NCBI GenBank assembly: GCA_023213395.1
Contig: CM041465.1
Coordinates: 204,235,741 to 204,299,740 of the forward strand
Source: Cycas panzhihuaensis
Taxonomy: Eukaryota; Cycadophyta
DNA: 64,000 nt
Direction of reading: 5' to 3'
In this document: piece by piece, positions 59,119-64,000 of the stretch
Numbering within the stretch: the first letter of the stretch is position 1
How the letters are laid out: every line of letters starts with the position of its first letter
The notes under the pieces: generated by a model
Databases searched by the model: none
Told to the model about the DNA's origin: nothing
Seen by the model: the letters and a program-made list of their open reading frames with translations, nothing else
Program-made: the position numbers and the translations under genes

Positions 59119-61159
59119 ATGGCCGACAAGGGAGAAGGCCCTGCAATTGGCATAGACCTGGGAACAACGTACTCCTGTGTGGGCGTCTGGCAGCACGATC
59201 GTGTAGAAATCATTGCCAACGATCAGGGAAACCGGACGACTCCATCTTATGTGGCCTTCACAGACACAGAGCGTCTCATTGGCGATGCTGCGAAGAACCA
59301 GGTCGCCATGAACCCTACCAACACCGTTTTCGGTGAGTTACTGTTCCCAAATTTTGTCCCAATTCGCAGGTATTGTTTGTAAGGTAACGGTTAATGGTGT
59401 GGATTTCTTTTGCGCAGACGCCAAACGCCTTATCGGCAGGAGATTTTCGGACGGTTCGGTCCAAAGCGACATGAAGCTATGGCCTTTCAGGGTTGTATCC
59501 GGGCCATCGGAGAAGCCCATGATCGTGGTTCGGCACAAAGGCGAGGAGAAGCAATTTGCAGCGGAGGAGATTTCGTCCATGGTGTTGACTAAGATGAAGG
59601 AAATTGCAGAGGCGTATCTGGGAAATACTGCCAAGAATGCCGTCATAACGGTGCCCGCTTACTTCAACGATTCTCAGAGACAGGCAACCAAAGACGCCGG
59701 TGCCATTTCCGGTCTGAACGTGATGCGGATCATCAACGAGCCGACGGCCGCGGCCATAGCTTACGGTCTGGACAAGAAGGCAACCAGCGTCGGGGAGAAG
59801 AACGTTCTGATCTTCGATCTCGGGGGTGGAACCTTCGACGTCTCGCTCCTGACGATCGAGGACGGAATTTTTGAGGTCAAATCCACGGCCGGGGACACGC
59901 ACCTGGGGGGCGAGGATTTCGACAACCGGCTGGTTAATCATTTCGTGCAGGAATTCAAGAGGAAGCACAAGAAGGATTTCACAGGGAACCCTCGGGCTCT
60001 GAGAAGGCTGAGGACGTCCTGCGAGAGGGCCAAACGGACTTTGTCCTCTACGGCCCAGACGACCGTGGAGATCGATTCCCTGTACGACGGCATAGACTTC
60101 TATTCGACGATCACCAGGGCCAGATTCGAGGAGCTCAACATGGACATGTTCAGGAGATGCATGGAGCCCGTGGAGAAGTGCCTGAGGGACGCCAAGATGG
60201 ACAAGGGTTCCGTCCACGACGTGGTGCTGGTCGGGGGTTCGACTCGCATCCCCAGAGTCCAGCAGTTGCTGCAGGATTTCTTCAACGGGAAGGAGCTCTG
60301 CAAGAGCATCAATCCGGACGAGGCCGTGGCCTACGGCGCGGCGGTCCAGGCCGCCATTCTGAGCGGCGAGGGCAACGAGAGGGTTCAGGATTTGCTGTTA
60401 TTAGACGTCGCCCCTCTGTCCCTCGGCCTGGAAACGGCGGGAGGGGTTATGACGGTTCTGATCCCCCGCAATACCACCATTCCTACCAAGAAGGAGCAGA
60501 TCTTCTCCACATACGCAGACAACCAGCCGGGGGTTCTGATCCAGGTCTTCGAAGGCGAGAGGTCTCGAACCCGGGACAACAATCTTCTGGGGAAGTTCGA
60601 ACTCTCCGGCATTCCCCCCGCCCCCCGGGGGTTCCCGCAGATCGCCGTCTGCTTCGACATCGACGCCAATGGCATCCTGGACGTCTCCGCCGAGGACAAG
60701 ACCACCGGGCAGAAGAACAAGATCACCATTACCAACGACAAGGGCAGGCTCAGCAAGGAGGAGATCGAGAAGATGGTGCAGGACGCCGAGAAATACAGGG
60801 CCGAGGACGAGTCCCACAAAAGGAATGTGGAAGCCAAAAATTCTCTGGAGAATTACGCGTACGCCACGAAAAACGCCATCAACGACGACAAAAGCGGTTT
60901 TGATAGATTGGATTCTGCAGAGAAGAAGAAGATTGAGGATGCCGTCGAAGAGACCGTTCGGTGGCTGGAACAGAACCAGGTTGCCGAGGCGGATCGGTTT
61001 GAAGAGAAATTGAAGGAATTGGAAGGTATTTGTAATCCGATCGTAGCTAAAATGTATCAGAGCAGCGGAGGTGCGGGGCCGGATATTGCTTCTAATTCGA
61101 CTGCTGCGGGTGGCGGAAGGGCTGGTAGCGCAGGGCCTCAAATTGAGGAAGTAGATTAG
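59119..61159 (+). CDS. HSP70: Cytosolic heat-shock protein 70 (HSP70/HSC70), two exons
   Basis: ATP-dependent chaperone that binds exposed hydrophobic segments of proteins in the cytosol and nucleus, working with J-proteins and exchange factors. Exon 1 is 59119-59332 and exon 2 59418-61159: 1956 nt, 651 residues, normal length. Hallmarks: IDLGTTYS (residues 12-19), [14 protein letters not shown] (203-216), [15 protein letters not shown] (340-354), linker DLLLLDV at about 396, and the C-terminal EEVD (648-651) that binds TPR co-chaperones. No signal or transit peptide and no KDEL-type end, so not the ER or organelle type. The intron splits codon 72 (Asp), the classic position in plant cytosolic HSP70 genes. 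The ATG at 59119 gives the standard [15 protein letters not shown] start. No stop or frameshift: intact. Strongly GC-rich against its AT-rich surroundings. Confidence 0.98.
59333..59417 (+). other. HSP70: HSP70 intron, 85 bp
   Basis: Donor CG|GTGAGT and acceptor TTTTGCGCAG|AC. Removal joins ...NTVF to [10 protein letters not shown] in frame; reading through would insert unrelated residues. An inner AG at about 59371 is too early to restore the family sequence. At 85 bp it is near the short end for plants. Confidence 0.95.
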
Positions 61160-61469
61160 TTTAAATTAGGCCCTTATTTTTCCCCTTAAATTGATGGGGA
61201 TCGGTACTGTAATATATTTGGGAGACCTGTTCTTCTCCTCTGGATGATTGGGTTTGATGTGGTTGCCATGTTCTTCGGCTTTGGCCTTCTAAAAAAAATG
61301 AATATATTTTCGTTTCCTTTTTTTTTTTTTTTAATTTTTTATGCGTTCTGGTTCTGTGGTCTTTCCACGATAAGAACGACTCTCATACATGGTACTCTCC
61401 TGTTGCAGCTTTTTTCTTTCATTTGTCTTCACATTTGCAGGTAGCATCTCATATATTATAAAGTGGGAT
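61160..61469 (+). other. HSP70 3' untranslated region and flank
   Basis: T-rich after the stop; no canonical AATAAA within 150 bp, but AATGAA-like signals at about 61298. A run of T near 61319-61332. The poly-A site is not determined. Confidence 0.4.
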
Positions 61470-62220
61470 TAGGATGATTTTTATTGTACATAATCCATTA
61501 ACATGCATTTTCAGGTTTTGTACTAATGTTAAAAGGCATAATCATTTTTTGTATATTTCATTTAAGATTGTTATGTATAATCATCCATTGGCAAGCAATA
61601 TTAGATTTTATGTGAAGTGTCTAAAAAGCATAATTAATTCTTGTAGATTTCATTTAGTGTTTTTATGTATAATCCATTAATATTATGATAGTGTTTTGTA
61701 GTGAAAGAATGCATAATCCATTGACATTTAATATTAGATTTTTTATTGTTGTCTAAAAGGGTGCAATCTATTCTTGTATATTCCATTTAGTGTTTGTGTA
61801 TAATCCATTATGTACAATATTATGTTTTATAGAGTGTCATAAGCAATTTTTGTTTGAACCCTTTAGTATTTTGTGAAATTGTAACCAATTTGTGTGTATA
61901 ATCCAATGCTATCATAAGCAAATTTTGTTTGAACCCTTTAGTATTTTGTGAAATTGTAATCAATTTGTGTGTATAATCCAATGCTATACATATATTCTAT
62001 AGTATATAGTACCAATGTCACAAAAGGCATAAATCACTTAGAATCTATTCAATGTTTCCATAGTGAAAAGTTTCTCATATAATTTGTATAGTATTTATAT
62101 GTATAATGTAACATTGTACTTTTTTAGTGTTCAAAGGCTACAATCAATTATTGTATAACCCATTTGCTTTTTTTTTAAGGTTAGTATCAAATGATATAAT
62201 CCATTGCCACATATAATATT
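61470..62220. repeat. Decayed tandem array downstream of HSP70
   Basis: The phrases TATAATCCATT, TATTAGATTTT, GTCTAAAAGGCATAAT and ATTTCATTTAGTGTTT return in the same order about every 90-130 bp, at least six times. Copies are diverged and of uneven length. No coding sequence. Confidence 0.7.
61837..61986. repeat. Recent 75-bp tandem duplication inside the array
   Basis: Copies 61837-61911 and 61912-61986 differ at only two or so bases, far fewer than the other units, so this pair is young. Confidence 0.9.
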
Positions 62221-64000
62221 TTATTATATACCAATATCATGAAATAAGTGGTAATGCTTCATGTTTTATGCTACATGAGAGGTATGCATGTTTTTAATAA
62301 AGTAGTTAATGGGTTCATTCTTTAGTAATCAATGGAGAGAAGTTGTTAAGAGTTGGACATTCTTACCTCTCATGTGTAAATTTGATTTGTAGAGTTCATG
62401 TGTATTGGCATATAAGAAAGTGGAATAGAAATTTCATGGATTTAATATCTCTGTAGTCATTTATTCTCCCTGTGCTCCACTTGAACAACCAACTAATTAA
62501 TGGTTTTGATTATGCAATGTGTTACTTTTTAAATGGGGAATGGCTTTTCACTTGTCTTTCATATATTTTTTAATGAAAGATAATTGATGAGGATGAATAT
62601 CCACTACACCAAAATAGTCATGTCTATGACTTATTATATGACATCATTTTATATTGAAATCTTCTCTCCTACAAAATCCAAAAATGTTGTTATAGTTCAA
62701 TAGGTTATAAGCACTTAATCACATTCAAAAAATAGAGTTCTCCATATTTTAAGGATTTCCCTGTTATTCCCTTATTAGAGAGGTTGAATGGATTCCCTTA
62801 GTCTACTTATGGGCAATGTCATTAAAGAGCTCATCAATTATATCTTCTAGATTTATTTTAATAAATGATAACTAAATGCAAAAGTCCACTACACAAAAAT
62901 AATCCTCATTAGTTATATCTTTTAGATTTATTTTAATAAAAGATAATTAAATGCAACAATTTGTGACTACATTGATATCTTATTTTTTAGATGGCATTTT
63001 ATTATGTCCAAAAAAATTGTTGGTTGAGCTATAAACATATTAGGAATGAATAAAATGTATTTATAATAAAGATGATCCTCACTCACATTCAAATAGAATC
63101 ATGAATTAAAGAGATTATTAGTTTAATTTTGCATGTGTATAAACCCATTTACTACTTAACAAATAATAAGTTTGTTCTTCATTCAAGTCTTTTTTTATAC
63201 ATGTTTGGCCTAATTAGTCTTCATCTAGCTTCAATAAAGCAAAATCATTTTCATATCAATTAGAATTTGTGATTAGGGTTATTTTTCATTGTTAGTAAGC
63301 ATTTTAACCATTATATATCAATTTCTTACCATATCTATAAGCCACCCTTCTCGTGAGGTGCTCTTTGATCTTAATGGGTATGAAGGGTGTTGTAAGAACT
63401 AGTTGATGTGGTATATTAAGAGAATCCTTTTATGAATAATAAGTAATTTATTTTAGCAGTGTCAATGTTCCACATTAAGAGATATCTTTTATGAATAATA
63501 ACTAATTAATTTTAACAATGTTAATTTTCTCTTGCCTTATTTCACATTTGCCTCCTATTAGTTAATTGGTGGTGATATGGTTTAGGAGCTAAAAATAAAA
63601 AAGTGTGAAATTGATGAAATGTGCTATATAAGTTGATGGTAAAGAAGAATATGAATAAAATATTTTTTAGGGTTCCTCCCTCCTTGTAAATTCTTTGCTC
63701 CTCTTACTTCCAACAATCTTTACACACTAAGAATCTAGAACTAGTACTATCTTAAGGGCTTGGTTCGTAGTGTTCATGGTCACTATAAGTCCACCCTCCT
63801 CCCTAAAGGGTGGATCCCTTCCTCTGCATCTTATGCCTCAGACTGCATGCTTTAATGGTAGGGTGGTGGAAGAGAGGGCCCTTAAATGGGGTTTGTGCAT
63901 GAAACAAAAGGAACACAACCCTTGTGTTGCATGTAACACAAGCTTCCTATCTAAAGATTATACATCTTTGGCAATGGGTGGTCTCATCTACAAGTTTTTC
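62221..64000. other. Unassigned AT-rich sequence at the right end
   Basis: No gene recognised. Two short duplicated stretches: ATATCTTCTAGATTTATTTTAATAAA-type at about 62838 and 62917, and TTTTATGAATAATAA-type at about 63428 and 63487. They look like local duplications or tiny repeat elements. Confidence 0.5.

Noticed and set aside
59477-61141. Long antisense ORFs (59477-60217, 60401-61141) and a second-frame ORF (60157-60903) inside HSP70
   Set aside because: They are frame shadows of a GC-rich, codon-biased gene; antisense ORFs over HSP70 genes are a known artefact, and no independent signal supports them.

Overview
This window reads as nuclear DNA of a seed plant with a large, repeat-filled genome. 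One intact gene, a cytosolic HSP70 at 59119-61159 (two exons, ending EEVD), stands at the right of about 57 kb of decayed LTR retrotransposons. The elements are old: LTR pairs differ at many sites, and most stop codons in their ORFs look like single C-to-T or G-to-A changes of CAA, CAG, CGA or TGG. Old nested elements and slow removal would suit a gymnosperm, but the sequence does not prove that.

Layout. (1) About 1-25480: a Ty1/copia element (copia A), split by (2) a 20.5-kb Ty3/gypsy element of the Tat/Ogre type at 3073-23615, with 3.1-kb LTRs and a perfect 5-bp target duplication (GGTGC). This Tat element carries gag, protease, RT, RNase H and integrase, then an antisense extra gene with a plant-mobile-domain-like protein, then a second, archaeal-type RNase H just before the 3' LTR. 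(3) A solo LTR of a cousin family at 14697-17238 (target duplication CCACC) cuts the antisense gene. (4) 27857-38944: a non-coding LTR element (LARD-like) with tRNA-iMet primer site, into which (5) a second copia element (copia B, 29225-36351) inserted; its long leader holds an antisense fragment of a host PPR gene. (6) 39311-44545: a decayed Ty3/gypsy element on the minus strand. (7) 45.2-53.1 kb: AT-rich sequence with a diverged 1.5-kb direct repeat pair, a 0.68-kb fold-back and microsatellites. (8) 54927-57429: a second solo LTR of the cousin family (target duplication CTCTC). (9) The HSP70 gene, with an 83-bp tandem duplication directly before its start codon and a decayed tandem array downstream.

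No CRISPR array, rRNA or credible tRNA gene was seen, as expected of plant nuclear DNA. Everything left of the HSP70 gene is mobile-element history, and none of the elements can be autonomous now. The most unusual points are the Tat domain order (second RNase H after integrase, on the far side of an antisense gene), the captured PPR fragment, the fold-back, and the repeated loss of the integrase catalytic Glu by the same GAA-to-AAA change in three elements.
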